A stretch of DNA of 64,000 nt from Bacillota bacterium (GCA_023415305.1 JAEZKZ010000036.1:1-64000); one strand, 5' to 3'. Counted from the first letter of the stretch, positions 53,238-61,949 are shown. The notes: generated by a model not told the origin, from the letters alone. Numbers and translations: made by a program.

Positions 53238-56200
53238 TTACCTTCTTTCTTGAAAACCCTTTTCCGGTGACCACTCACAGGAGCCTACAATTTGATAATG
53301 GCAATTACAGCAATCATCACCATCCCCAAGAGTTTTTGTCCTTACAAAGCCATTGCCCATCAGATGAGAAAAAAGATAGTCCATACGACATATACCCGGC
53401 AGCAAACCTTCTGCATCAAAATTATGTGCCAGCTTTTTTACTCCGCATTCTGTTATGTCAAGTTCGAAAGAGTTATTACTGATTTCCCGAAATGAAACGC
53501 GCCAATCATACGGGTGCAGTTCATTTTTAAACTGTCTTTCAACGTGTTCAGCAGCTTTTTTTCTGAAGCTGTTAATATAAGTTTTACCAGTAAAGTGCAT
53601 CAGAAACTTCGGTATAACTGTAACCAATTTTTCGTTCATCACCCATATGTTTTCCCATGCCTCCTGTTGCCGAACTTCCAGTTCCAAAAAAGTTTTATAC
53701 CATGCAATATATGCCGGGCCAAATTTATAATTGAAAGAGAATATGCTCTTTCCAATATCCGGCGTATGTTGTAGGATCACAAGTAATTCATCCTTAGATC
53801 TCTTTTTGAAGCTGTTCCAAAAATCATTACCATATCTCCTGATTAATGTTTCTCTGCTTCTATGCATGGTTATTGAATAAATCACTTTTTCCATAATTTC
53901 ACCTTTCCGAATCCACTTAATCAGTTTTACCATTTCATACCACAGCCCCGCAGCTGCTGCTATGGCTGCAGAGGTAAAAAACTGCCCCGCTGAGAGTGGT
54001 GCAAGTTTAAGGTAACCGGCCAGGGGAGTATAGAGGATAATTACAAGCATAAGTAACGTACCTATGTTAACAGCCCACATAATCCAGTCTTTTAAAAGGG
54101 GAACAACTGTTTGAACAATAAAATCATGTTCAGAACAGTTTACCTGAACAAGAAACAGGTTGGACAGTATTATGACCGTCAGGCCCATTGCACGGGAAAT
54201 GGACGCGTCTGAGGAATTAACGGATAGAACGGCGTAATACGTTCCAAAAGATGCTGCAAAAATCACCAGTCCCTGAATAATACTTTTAAGTAAAACCCCC
54301 ATATTCAGAAGCTTATCTTTGGGGTCACGGGGCCTGCGACACATAATGCCCGATTCGGCTGGCTGGCGTTCCAATACAATTGAACAGGTCGGGTCAATAA
54401 TAAGTTCAAGCAAAACAATATGCAAAGGCAAAAGCATCAGCGCAGCCGGTGCGACTCCGAGAAAAGGAGCTAGTAGTGAGGCTAATGCAATCGGAATATG
54501 AATGGTAAATACATACCCTACAGCCTTCCGGATGTTATCATAAATCCTTCTTCCGTCTTTTACTGTTTCAATAATAGTGGTGAAATTATCATCCATCAAA
54601 ACAAGGTCGGCGGCCTCTCTGGAAACTTCGCTGCCGCGTTTGCCCATAGCAATACCTATGTCGGCATACTTAAGAGCGGGAGCGTCATTAACACCGTCAC
54701 CAGTCATGGCTACGATTTCTCCGTTTTCCTTAAAGGCTTTAACAATTCGCATCTTATGCTCGGGAATTACACGTGAGAAAATGGATACCTCCTTTACAGC
54801 CTCCCGTAATTCATTATCGGTCATTTCATTGAGCATATCGCCTGTAATTATATTGCCGCTGTGTGCCATACCTATTTTTTTTGCAATGGAGGATGCAGTA
54901 ATCCCATTGTCGCCGGTAATCATCACAACTCGGATTCCAGCCCTCCGGCATATCTCAATATCAGATTTTATACTCTCGCGGGGAGGGTCGGCCAGACCGA
55001 TAAGACCGCAGAGCTTCAGTTTGCATTCTGGCAGGCTTGAGGGTATTTCCTTCTCCGATGCCGGTGTTGAGATTGCTACTGCTATTACTCTCAGCCCTTC
55101 TTTAGACATTTGTGTAATCTTATCCCCAGTAATTTCCCTATCTATTTCCGTTAATTTGCAAATTGATAATATCTGCTCTGGGGAACCCTTGGCAGCTAAA
55201 ACAATTCTGCCGTTCCTGCGCCAGACATGTCCCATCATTTTTAGTTCGTTTGTAAAGGGGTACTCCCTGATCAGCTCTCCATTAAACAGATAGTCCCGGG
55301 ATATTCCATGGTTTTCGCAGTGAGCAAGCATCGCCTTTTCCATGGGATCGTATGCCTCCGTTTCGCAGCCCAGACCCATAGTCTCTAACAGGGTATGTTC
55401 ATCGCTGTCTGGTGTCCATATCTCCTGTACGGTCATCCTGTTCATTGTAATGGTCCCTGTTTTGTCAACACACAATACCGAGACCGAGCCAAGAGTTTCA
55501 ACAGACGGTAGCTTTCGGACAAGGGATTGTTTCTTTGCCAGCCTCCAGGCCCCCATTGAAAGGAATACGGTAAGAATAACAGGAAATTCTTCGGGAATCA
55601 TAGCCATAGCCAGAGTAATTCCTGCCAGAATGCTTTCAATCAAACGGTCGTTAAAAGTTTGGTCCGGAATATTTATATAGGTAGCCACTCCTACCAGCGC
55701 GAATAATACGCCTGCTATACCGGCACATGTTTTAACCAGCCGGCCTGTCTGTTTTTGCAGAGGTGTAGGCCCATCCGGAGCTGCTGCTACATTTGTTCCG
55801 ATTTTACCGTACTGAGTAGACGCTCCGATTTTATCAACCAATATGGTTCCTGTACCCTGCGTGACAAGAGTACCTGCATAGCAATAGTCTTTACGCCAGT
55901 ATTCATTTAAGCCTTCCTCATCCCTGCCGGTAACTGTCCATACGCCTTCCGTATTCCTGCCTGCAACCTTCCATACGCCTTCTGCCTCCCCTGTCAAAGA
56001 TGACTCCTCTACGCGGAGGTCACTACACTTGACCACCATGCCGTCGGCAGGGATTTTTATTCCTTCATATATCAGCATTAAGTCTCCGGGTACAAGATCA
56101 GTGCTGGAAATTGCAGTTTCCTTTCCATCCCGTATTACGGTAATATGCGGAGCCGATAATTCTTTGAGAGCATTGAGGGTTTTGTCGGTTTTCCATTCCT

Positions 56201-56453
56201 GAATAACATCAATACTGATAATTCCGATAACGAAAATCAGCATTATTGCACCATCTCTCGCTTCCCCGAGAATGAAATAAATAATTGCAGCCACAATCAG
56301 CAATAAAAACATCGGCTCACAGATATTATGAAGAACCTTTTTAAAAAATCCCTCTTTTTCCTGGGGCGTTGTTTCATTCCTACCGTATTGTTGCTGCAAT
56401 CGCTTTGCTTCGGCAGAAGTTAATCCCGCCATACTTTGCTTGTTGTCTGTCAT
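53238..56453 (-). CDS. Cation P-type ATPase with C-terminal ATC-hydrolase-like domain
   Basis: A 1071-residue protein. Residues 1-850 are a P-type ATPase of the calcium/transition-metal P2-like group: N-terminal cytosolic segment, actuator motif LTGEA, PEEFP in the M4 ion path, phosphorylation site CVDKTGT, TGDNGITA, and MTGDGVNDAPALK, with about ten helices. Next to LTGEA is a short insert with two near copies, EGVWKVAGRNT and EGVWTVTGRDE. The last 218 residues resemble L-2-amino-thiazoline-4-carboxylate hydrolase proteins: ELDITECG, CRMDYLFSHLMG, RTKTLGDGDDCCNCHY. That part begins with an ATG at 53894 preceded by GGAAAGGTG, a usable ribosome site. The start at 56453 follows GGAGG; the GTG at 56474 is earlier and unlikely. 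The NiCo riboswitch upstream argues for Ni/Co (or Fe) export. Confidence 0.9.
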   Translation of the reverse strand: MTDNKQSMAGLTSAEAKRLQQQYGRNETTPQEKEGFFKKVLHNICEPMFLLLIVAAIIYFILGEARDGAIMLIFVIGIISIDVIQEWKTDKTLNALKELSAPHITVIRDGKETAISSTDLVPGDLMLIYEGIKIPADGMVVKCSDLRVEESSLTGEAEGVWKVAGRNTEGVWTVTGRDEEGLNEYWRKDYCYAGTLVTQGTGTILVDKIGASTQYGKIGTNVAAAPDGPTPLQKQTGRLVKTCAGIAGVLFALVGVATYINIPDQTFNDRLIESILAGITLAMAMIPEEFPVILTVFLSMGAWRLAKKQSLVRKLPSVETLGSVSVLCVDKTGTITMNRMTVQEIWTPDSDEHTLLETMGLGCETEAYDPMEKAMLAHCENHGISRDYLFNGELIREYPFTNELKMMGHVWRRNGRIVLAAKGSPEQILSICKLTEIDREITGDKITQMSKEGLRVIAVAISTPASEKEIPSSLPECKLKLCGLIGLADPPRESIKSDIEICRRAGIRVVMITGDNGITASSIAKKIGMAHSGNIITGDMLNEMTDNELREAVKEVSIFSRVIPEHKMRIVKAFKENGEIVAMTGDGVNDAPALKYADIGIAMGKRGSEVSREAADLVLMDDNFTTIIETVKDGRRIYDNIRKAVGYVFTIHIPIALASLLAPFLGVAPAALMLLPLHIVLLELIIDPTCSIVLERQPAESGIMCRRPRDPKDKLLNMGVLLKSIIQGLVIFAASFGTYYAVLSVNSSDASISRAMGLTVIILSNLFLVQVNCSEHDFIVQTVVPLLKDWIMWAVNIGTLLMLVIILYTPLAGYLKLAPLSAGQFFTSAAIAAAAGLWYEMVKLIKWIRKGEIMEKVIYSITMHRSRETLIRRYGNDFWNSFKKRSKDELLVILQHTPDIGKSIFSFNYKFGPAYIAWYKTFLELEVRQQEAWENIWVMNEKLVTVIPKFLMHFTGKTYINSFRKKAAEHVERQFKNELHPYDWRVSFREISNNSFELDITECGVKKLAHNFDAEGLLPGICRMDYLFSHLMGNGFVRTKTLGDGDDCCNCHYQIVGSCEWSPEKGFQERR

Positions 56454-56530
56454 AAAAGAATCCTCCGTTTTCACCTTTTGGCGTCGTTTGATTTCTCTTA
56501 TGGCACTCCATTCAAGGTCGTTCCTTTAGG

Positions 56531-56578
56531 TATAATAAAAGCACACCTATGGAACATACTACTGTCCCACAGATGTGC
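56531..56578 (-). terminator. Expression-platform terminator of the NiCo riboswitch
   Basis: On the minus strand GCACATCTGTGGGACA pairs with TGTTCCATAGGTGTGC (mostly Watson-Crick with wobbles) around GTAGTA, followed by TTTTATTATA. Its 5' arm is the 3' strand of the aptamer, so metal binding would stop it from forming. Confidence 0.88.
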
Positions 56579-56668
56579 GTGTAATTGCAATCTGTTGCCA
56601 CTCATCTGGTGGCCCGGCCCCATGTAACCCAAGGAAAGGTTCATCGCCTGCTCAGTTTGTACTGTTGA
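56557..56668 (-). promoter_or_regulatory. NiCo (czcD) riboswitch aptamer
   Basis: The minus-strand RNA has the four-helix NiCo pattern: ACTGAGCAGGCGATGAACC, GCCGGGCCACC, GTGGCAACAGAT, ACACGCACATCTGTGG and GGGACAGTA, with the outer strands ACAGTAC and GGGACAGT closing the junction. The class binds Co2+ and Ni2+ (iron has also been proposed) and turns genes on. It stands between a strong promoter and the P-type ATPase gene. I recognise it by conserved sequence only. Confidence 0.9.
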
Positions 56669-56717
56669 TCTCGCATTCTTTTACAGAATGTAATGCAGTG
56701 CAAAGAGATTACCTTGT

Positions 56718-56746
56718 ATTATATGCTCAGCATCTGTAAAAGTCAA
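56718..56746 (-). promoter_or_regulatory. Promoter of the NiCo riboswitch / P-type ATPase transcript
   Basis: TTGACT (56741-56746) and TATAAT (56718-56723) on the minus strand with a 17-base spacer, close to the sigma-A consensus. A small hairpin CATTCT-AGAATG lies between it and the aptamer. Confidence 0.85.
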
Positions 56747-56785
56747 CCATATCATACAAATAATAGTTTTGTATGAGAATATAAC

Positions 56786-59452
56786 TCAATTATTCCTATT
56801 TAGAACAGCTATAACTTCATCAGTACATTCTGCAAATTCACGGATTTTTGCGACAATTCGGGTTCGCCTTTGATTATCCTGCAAGGCTTCAAGTGTAATG
56901 TTGAACCCTCCGCCGATTGCCTCCAAATCTTCGCCGTTCTGTTCATTCCACATATGACGCATTTTATCATATAAACGGTGAATTTCTTCTAAATATGTCA
57001 TGTCGGGATTGAGCTGCTGTGCACGATTCAAGAATTCATGGCAGCAACTGCTGTTTGTTGCAAGATTGCACACATAAATAGTATACATTGGCCAATCATC
57101 AAATTCTTCAGGCTTTAAATTGTCAAATATGCCGTTTTCAATGTCTGCGGCCCAAGACTTAAAAGCCTCAGCTCCAAAGCAATAGCCCTTTGTTTTTGTT
57201 GTCAGCAGCTTGGACAGTGATGTAATTCTGTTCCTGTAAATATTTGCTAGTTCAATATTCTTTCTTTTCTCTCCGACAAATATCCATCCGTTACAGGCCT
57301 CCTGTCCGGTAATAAACTCATCAGGGAGCAAATCACTGAAAGGAATCCTATCAGGTTCTGCCATTTCGGCGTTCAAATAAAGTAAAACCTTCCCAAAGTC
57401 TTCATACCCCACAAACACACCCCATCCCCATCTGTTTCTGGGGATATTACTTCCCCAATTGTTAAAAATAACAGGTATGCCTTTATCTATATATGCTATT
57501 AATGTCTGTAGATACATTTCCTTATTGTTCGCCAGTTGTTTTATCGTTACAAATGTGCTGGCATACCCACATTCAGCAAAGATATTTTCGATATGTTCTG
57601 TATTGCCCTTCTCACTCAGGTAATAGTCTGTCGCTCCGTCCCCACGGAAATGATCTGTTGAATAAACCTGCGCAAAATTGTCGCCGGTCAGTCCCGCAAA
57701 AAAAGTATAGTCATAATTCTTTTCTCCCAGACATTCCATAACATACTTGGCGCAGCCGTTAAACCAATAATTTTCCCCATAATGCATTGTAATTACCTTA
57801 TGAATATTCGGTATGATATTGTTGCTCTGTTTTGCAGACACAGAAAGCCCTCCCTGCTTTATTTTTATTTTTGGTGCTGTTTTCAGTTGTGAAATCTTTA
57901 TGGATTTCAAATATTTCTTTCCCTGTCCATTGGAACCGATAATAATTGTTTCAGGCTTTTGAAGGTATAAGTCGGTTGACATGTAAGGAAAATTAACCCC
58001 GCAGAATCTGACTTCACCATTAATTACAATGGCGAAATGCTTTTCTCCAACAAACCAAGATAGAGTGTTGTATTGGTTATAATTGATCCTTCCAAGCTTG
58101 GGATAACTGAAATAATTCCCAAGTATGGGCTGGTTAAAGCAAATTGCTTCCTTTGACAGTCTCCTGTCTGCCTTGTTTTCCATATTGATACCGAACAAAC
58201 TATTCCCATGATAGAAGCAGATACTTCCTTCATCGCTTCCATATCCAAAACGTTCGCTCTCACTTTCAGCTTTAAACTCAATGTCCACACGAAAAGGTAT
58301 TTTTACAGATACATTCGTAGAAAGCTTTCGAGGGGTTATCCAGCATATATATTCAGCTTCACCTGTTTCAAGCACTTTGTAATGAGGATTATTGATAGGA
58401 GTAATTTCCTTTAAGGAAATATCATATTCATATAGAACGGGGTTTGCATCTTCAATTTCAGAAGGGCTTATATTAAAGATCTGTTCATTTGGGTCATAAT
58501 GTTCTACAACAGGTAAGCGACGTTTGACAGGTAGAAACAGATTAACCTTCTCACGCCTGTTGTCAGGAGAAATCACAGCTTCTGCAAGGGATTCATGCCG
58601 CAAATGCCCCCCATGACGATAGTCTACCTCATAAAATGGATTACTATCAAAGCTTCTTATCATTCTCTCATGATATGACGCTATATCATCTTCTACGTAT
58701 ACACTGCCTACAGCAAACAGCCCACCCTCAAACTCATAATCCACAAAAGGGCAGTCATTATTCAATTCCCTGTCAACATTCTGAATTATTACTGCCTGGT
58801 CATTATCTAGCTGGTACTCAAACAGCTTATGACTTCCGGGTGTTCCAAAGGGTATCCTGTTTTTCCCCAGCCAGTCCCAAAAACCTTCTACATCAGATAT
58901 ATCAGAATCCTTCAGCTTTGAAGATATTACACGCATGGGGGGTAAATCTATAATGCTTAAATCTGGTGTACCCGACACATTATCCGAAATCTCCGAAAGT
59001 CTTTCAAAGCTAATCTGCTTTGAATTTGGATTGCTTAGATGAACTTCCTGTGCTTCAAGCTGCGTTACCATTCTTTCATACAAAAGCGGCAAGGCGGAAA
59101 TGTGCTTTATACCGCTATCCAGCATAGCCTGTAAAAACTCGTTTACAATCAGCTTGAGCTCCCTGAGGGTATTAATTTCATTGTCTATGGTATTTATTCT
59201 GGTAACAAAACTTTCTACCAGTGCGGACATGTCTTGATTTTTATAGATGCTTACGATATCCCTTATAGGAATCTGCATTTTTCTGAGCACCATAATTTGC
59301 TTAACCCGTTCAATATTTTCTTTATCATAGAAACGGTATTTCTCAAATTGCAGGCGAGTGCTTTGAATAAGCCCCATCTGCTCATAATAACGCAACGTTC
59401 GGGAAGATATGCTAAGCTGATTTGTCAAATCGGTGATTTTTATCAACTCCAT
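56786..59452 (-). CDS. Very large MerR-family regulator with sensor and papain-like domains
   Basis: An 888-residue protein I do not know as a named family. Residues 1-70 are a MerR head (LTNQLSISSRTLRYYEQMGL, then KYRFYDKENIERVKQI) followed by the usual dimer coiled coil (about 75-120). Residues 165-300 (LPPMRVISSKLK..., GLFAVGSVYVE) resemble GyrI-like effector domains. Residues about 400-540 look like a lectin/laminin-G sandwich. Residues about 560-740 resemble a C39/BtrH-type papain-like fold with a cysteine in FNGCAKYVMECLG; but at the site of the usual histidine it reads RWGWGVFVGYED, so it is probably a non-cutting binder. A helical end follows. AAAGGAAG precedes the ATG at 59452. The MerR operator upstream indicates autoregulation. 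Confidence 0.85.
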   Translation of the reverse strand: MELIKITDLTNQLSISSRTLRYYEQMGLIQSTRLQFEKYRFYDKENIERVKQIMVLRKMQIPIRDIVSIYKNQDMSALVESFVTRINTIDNEINTLRELKLIVNEFLQAMLDSGIKHISALPLLYERMVTQLEAQEVHLSNPNSKQISFERLSEISDNVSGTPDLSIIDLPPMRVISSKLKDSDISDVEGFWDWLGKNRIPFGTPGSHKLFEYQLDNDQAVIIQNVDRELNNDCPFVDYEFEGGLFAVGSVYVEDDIASYHERMIRSFDSNPFYEVDYRHGGHLRHESLAEAVISPDNRREKVNLFLPVKRRLPVVEHYDPNEQIFNISPSEIEDANPVLYEYDISLKEITPINNPHYKVLETGEAEYICWITPRKLSTNVSVKIPFRVDIEFKAESESERFGYGSDEGSICFYHGNSLFGINMENKADRRLSKEAICFNQPILGNYFSYPKLGRINYNQYNTLSWFVGEKHFAIVINGEVRFCGVNFPYMSTDLYLQKPETIIIGSNGQGKKYLKSIKISQLKTAPKIKIKQGGLSVSAKQSNNIIPNIHKVITMHYGENYWFNGCAKYVMECLGEKNYDYTFFAGLTGDNFAQVYSTDHFRGDGATDYYLSEKGNTEHIENIFAECGYASTFVTIKQLANNKEMYLQTLIAYIDKGIPVIFNNWGSNIPRNRWGWGVFVGYEDFGKVLLYLNAEMAEPDRIPFSDLLPDEFITGQEACNGWIFVGEKRKNIELANIYRNRITSLSKLLTTKTKGYCFGAEAFKSWAADIENGIFDNLKPEEFDDWPMYTIYVCNLATNSSCCHEFLNRAQQLNPDMTYLEEIHRLYDKMRHMWNEQNGEDLEAIGGGFNITLEALQDNQRRTRIVAKIREFAECTDEVIAVLNRNN

Positions 59453-59481
59453 AAATCGCTTCCTTTCTTGATGATAAATTA

Positions 59482-59512
59482 ATTTTATCACTTGACCCTG
59501 CGTCAAAGTCAA
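59482..59512 (-). promoter_or_regulatory. MerR-type promoter with 19-base spacer and dyad
   Basis: TTGACT (59507-59512) and TAAAAT (59482-59487) on the minus strand are 19 bases apart. The spacer holds the dyad TTGAC-GCAGG-GTCAA (59492-59506). A long spacer with a dyad between the boxes is the classic MerR activator arrangement, where the protein twists DNA to bring the boxes into line. It precedes the giant MerR gene. Confidence 0.85.
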
Positions 59513-59557
59513 TATTATGGAATATAGTTTTCTATGAAGTCGATTTAACAGAAATAA

Positions 59558-59607
59558 GGGCTTTAAATACCTGTTCCTAACATCTCACCTTTTTTCGTTT
59601 AAAGCCC
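59558..59607 (-). terminator. Terminator overlapping the end of the AlkD-like gene
   Basis: GGGCTTTAAA and TTTAAAGCCC are perfect 10-base inverse copies. On the minus strand the hairpin starts inside the last codons of the AlkD-like gene and is followed by TTATTTC. Confidence 0.65.
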
Positions 59608-60284
59608 AATCTACCTTTTTCAACTGCATTTTGAATATATTCTATTGCAACCTCAGTCTGACACAGCTTTTTGCCCATAGAAACCTCTACCTTTCCTACT
59701 TCTTGTGCAATTTTAGTTGCTTCTTCATGAAGAGGTAAATAAGAAATACCAACCGACATAATAAAATTGTTCATGGCATATTTAGTACGGTTTGGCTGGT
59801 CGTGTATTGTGCAACGGACCCTATCAAGCATTGCCGAAAGTTTATCCTTGTCAAATTCACTATCTTTGCGACTGCCTAATAACCAGTTATAGCAGCTCCA
59901 GCCAGCCGACATTATTAATTCTTTTCGGCTGTCAATCCAGCGGTCGGCAACTGGAAAGGCAATATCTGTTTCAGCAAGGGTTACTGCCACAACGTAGTCC
60001 GAAATCATATAAAAATAAGCCCCTTCTATCCAGCGGTCAAAATCTTCCGCTGTCATTTTATTAGGCTCGGCTATCATTCCTGCCAAATACATGGCATCAT
60101 AATTTCCAGTTGCATAAAGTTGCTCTGCCAAAGGCTGGTTGTATTTTATTTTCTTAAAAATCGGTTTCATAGCACTTATTGTTACACCAAAAACAGGCTC
60201 CCTGGCACCATTACTCAAATAAATCTTTTTAGTACGCTCATTGCCCAGGCACTTCAGTTCCTCCATGATTTCGTTTAATTCCAT
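59577..60284 (-). CDS. AlkD-like DNA alkylation repair protein (HEAT repeats)
   Basis: A 235-residue protein built from helical HEAT-like repeats of the AlkC/AlkD DNA glycosylase family, which frees bulky alkylated bases. Family features: GVTISAMKPIFKKIKYNQPLAEQLYATGNYDAMYLAGMIAEP and later DRWIDSRKELIMSAGWSCYNWLLG, with the aromatic and acidic residues of the DNA cleft (key ones: YDAMYLAGMI, SAGWSCYNW). AAGGAG is 9 bases before the ATG. It is downstream of the small winged-helix gene, in the same direction. Confidence 0.9.
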   Translation of the reverse strand: MELNEIMEELKCLGNERTKKIYLSNGAREPVFGVTISAMKPIFKKIKYNQPLAEQLYATGNYDAMYLAGMIAEPNKMTAEDFDRWIEGAYFYMISDYVVAVTLAETDIAFPVADRWIDSRKELIMSAGWSCYNWLLGSRKDSEFDKDKLSAMLDRVRCTIHDQPNRTKYAMNNFIMSVGISYLPLHEEATKIAQEVGKVEVSMGKKLCQTEVAIEYIQNAVEKGRLGFKRKKVRC

Positions 60285-60380
60285 TTATAATATCTCCTTA
60301 TAATAGTAAATACCGCTAGAGCCTGGTAGGACTTTAGCGGCAAGGTCTAGTACTTCGAGTATTCACTGACTTTATATTGT

Positions 60381-60560
60381 CTATTTCGCCGGCTCCCATT
60401 TACAACGAACCGGAGAAACAATTGTATTTTCTTTCTTCAATTCTTTGAACGCATTATCAATCTCTTTGCGATCCAGCCCAGATAACTTCTCTACCTCTCC
60501 GGCACTAAGAGGTTTACCAGCTGACTTCATTACTTCCAATACTTTCTCTTTAGCACTCAT
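60381..60560 (-). CDS. Small winged-helix-like protein, 59 residues
   Basis: A short frame that begins MSAKEKVLEVMKSAGKPLSA and ends in VRCKWEPAK. The pattern LEVMKSAGKPLSAGEVEKLSGLDRKEI then AFKELKKENTIVSP is a helix-turn-helix plus wing, as in minimal MarR/winged-helix proteins. AGGAG lies 8 bases before the ATG, so it is clearly translated. It could bind DNA, but with no sensing domain. It is 96 bases upstream of the AlkD-like gene. Confidence 0.8.
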   Translation of the reverse strand: MSAKEKVLEVMKSAGKPLSAGEVEKLSGLDRKEIDNAFKELKKENTIVSPVRCKWEPAK

Positions 60561-60682
60561 CTTACCATCTCCTAATCTTTATATCTTATTTATTTTAACC
60601 TTTTGTATCTTAATCTACCCTAAAATAACAATACTAAAATACTAATATATGAAATGAAAATCATAGTGCTTTCCGCAAATGT

Positions 60683-61258
60683 TTAGACTCGCAGCGAACC
60701 TCGGAAGCCCCTGGCTGCATAGTAGGATTCAGCACTGTTGTGGTATATAAAGACGGTATCATAGCGGAAGTCCCCAAAGATTGCCCCACCCAGTCTTCTG
60801 ATACCGGCAGGCGTTTTCACCCAACTCGACGTTTTAGTGTCAAACCTTCCAATTTTCTGTAAACTCCGGTATTCCTCCTCAGTTAAAAGTTCAATACCCA
60901 TTTCAGCAGACATCTCAATTACATTATTTATTGGCTTATTTTCTTTTCTTGCTTCGAGAGCCTCCCGGTCATAGCAAAGACTTCTGCGACCCTTTGGACT
61001 TTCTTCCGAACAATCATAGAAAATGTATTCGCCCGTCTTTTTTTCAAATCTTACAACATCCGGTTCACCACCGGTTCTTTCCATTTCATGGAGGGACCAT
61101 AGTTTATCTGGATCAGCTTCCAGCTTTGCTTGTACTTTAGCCCATTCGAGCTCTTCATGCCGATTCTTATTTTTCTCAAAACGGGCTTTTAGCACTCTTA
61201 GCAGTTCTTCTCTTTGTTCTGGTGATAGTTTATTTTTATTACTTTTAATGTCGTTCAT
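60683..61258 (-). CDS. DUF4256 family protein
   Basis: A 191-residue protein matching the DUF4256 family as I know it: WSLHEMERTGGEPDVV, YIFYDCSEESPKGRRSLCYDREAL and a C-terminal GGAIFGDFRYDTVFIYHNSAESYYAARGFRG (key parts FGDFRYDTVFIYHNSA). The function of the family is not known. Its ATG touches GGAGG directly with no spacer, which is unusual, yet there is no other start nearby: an in-frame stop lies 5 codons upstream, and the next candidates are ATT codons. No clear operon partner. Confidence 0.88.
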   Translation of the reverse strand: MNDIKSNKNKLSPEQREELLRVLKARFEKNKNRHEELEWAKVQAKLEADPDKLWSLHEMERTGGEPDVVRFEKKTGEYIFYDCSEESPKGRRSLCYDREALEARKENKPINNVIEMSAEMGIELLTEEEYRSLQKIGRFDTKTSSWVKTPAGIRRLGGAIFGDFRYDTVFIYHNSAESYYAARGFRGSLRV

Positions 61259-61562
61259 CCTCCATTCGAATTATAACGCATCGGTTCAAAAAATTCTGTG
61301 ATTGTAGAAAAATTTTCTTACCATTGCTGCGTTATACTTTATGTCAAGTAAATTCAAATCTATTCACTTTCGGATATGTATTATCCTTACCACCATTATA
61401 AAATTTAAAACAGCTTTTACCTTTATATATTCATATCTACTCAGGGTTCAGATAACTATTAGAAGGCTCATTCCAAAAAGGCTTAAACCAAAAGACTCAT
61501 TCCCAAACTAAAAGTGCCCATTCCCAGTCGACAGACAGGAACAGGCACAAATAAAAGCAATA
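61259..61562. other. 304-base gap between DUF4256 and desulfoferrodoxin genes
   Basis: AT-rich, no gene seen. The stretch ATTCC with minor changes recurs three times in 61465-61530 (CTCATTCCAA, CTCATTCCCA, CCCATTCCCA). It ends with the desulfoferrodoxin terminator at 61508-61549. Confidence 0.5.
61508..61549 (-). terminator. Terminator of the oxygen-defence operon
   Basis: On the minus strand GTGCC-GTTCC pairs with GGGAA-GGGCAC (internal mismatch), followed by TTTTAG. It lies 14 bases past the desulfoferrodoxin stop. Confidence 0.72.
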
Positions 61563-61949
61563 TTATTTTATATCGGTTTTCCATAGTCCATGGAGGTTGC
61601 AATAGGCATAAACAGCAATTGGTTTATCATCTACAAAGCTGAAAGCAGCTTTTGGTGCCTCTCCAACTTTCAAGCACTTACGCTGACCACCACGCTCTGT
61701 TTCCACATATACAAAGGATATGTAATGTGCCTCTTCCATTGGGTGGAGAGTACTGCCGATATCAATTTCAATTTTATCACCGGATACCTTAACTACAGGT
61801 AAATGCTTTTCGACAGATGCTTCTACAGTGTTTGGAATTAATTCTTCCATTTTTTCACCGCAACAGACCATTGGAACACCTTTATTATCAATCAACCCAA
61901 TGAGATTTCCACAATGCTTACATATGAAGAATTTTTGCTTACTACACAT
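61563..61949 (-). CDS. dfx: Desulfoferrodoxin (superoxide reductase)
   Basis: A 128-residue two-iron protein that reduces superoxide to peroxide without making oxygen. The N-terminal centre I uses the cysteines in FICKHCGN and PMVCCGEKM. The C-terminal superoxide-reductase domain has EKHLPVV (with the open-site glutamate), LHPMEEAHYI and CNLHGLWK, giving the His4-Cys iron site. AAGGAGG is 7 bases before the ATG. It follows the Hrb-rubrerythrin gene by 17 bases, in the PerR operon. Confidence 0.97.
   Translation of the reverse strand: MCSKQKFFICKHCGNLIGLIDNKGVPMVCCGEKMEELIPNTVEASVEKHLPVVKVSGDKIEIDIGSTLHPMEEAHYISFVYVETERGGQRKCLKVGEAPKAAFSFVDDKPIAVYAYCNLHGLWKTDIK

Noticed and set aside
54577..55293. 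Long plus-strand frame of 238 codons
   Set aside because: It is an antisense shadow of the P-type ATPase core with no ribosome site and no recognisable domain.
59453..59512. Longer start for the giant MerR gene
   Set aside because: The extra codons lie on the -35/-10 boxes and operator; the ATG at 59452 has a ribosome site.
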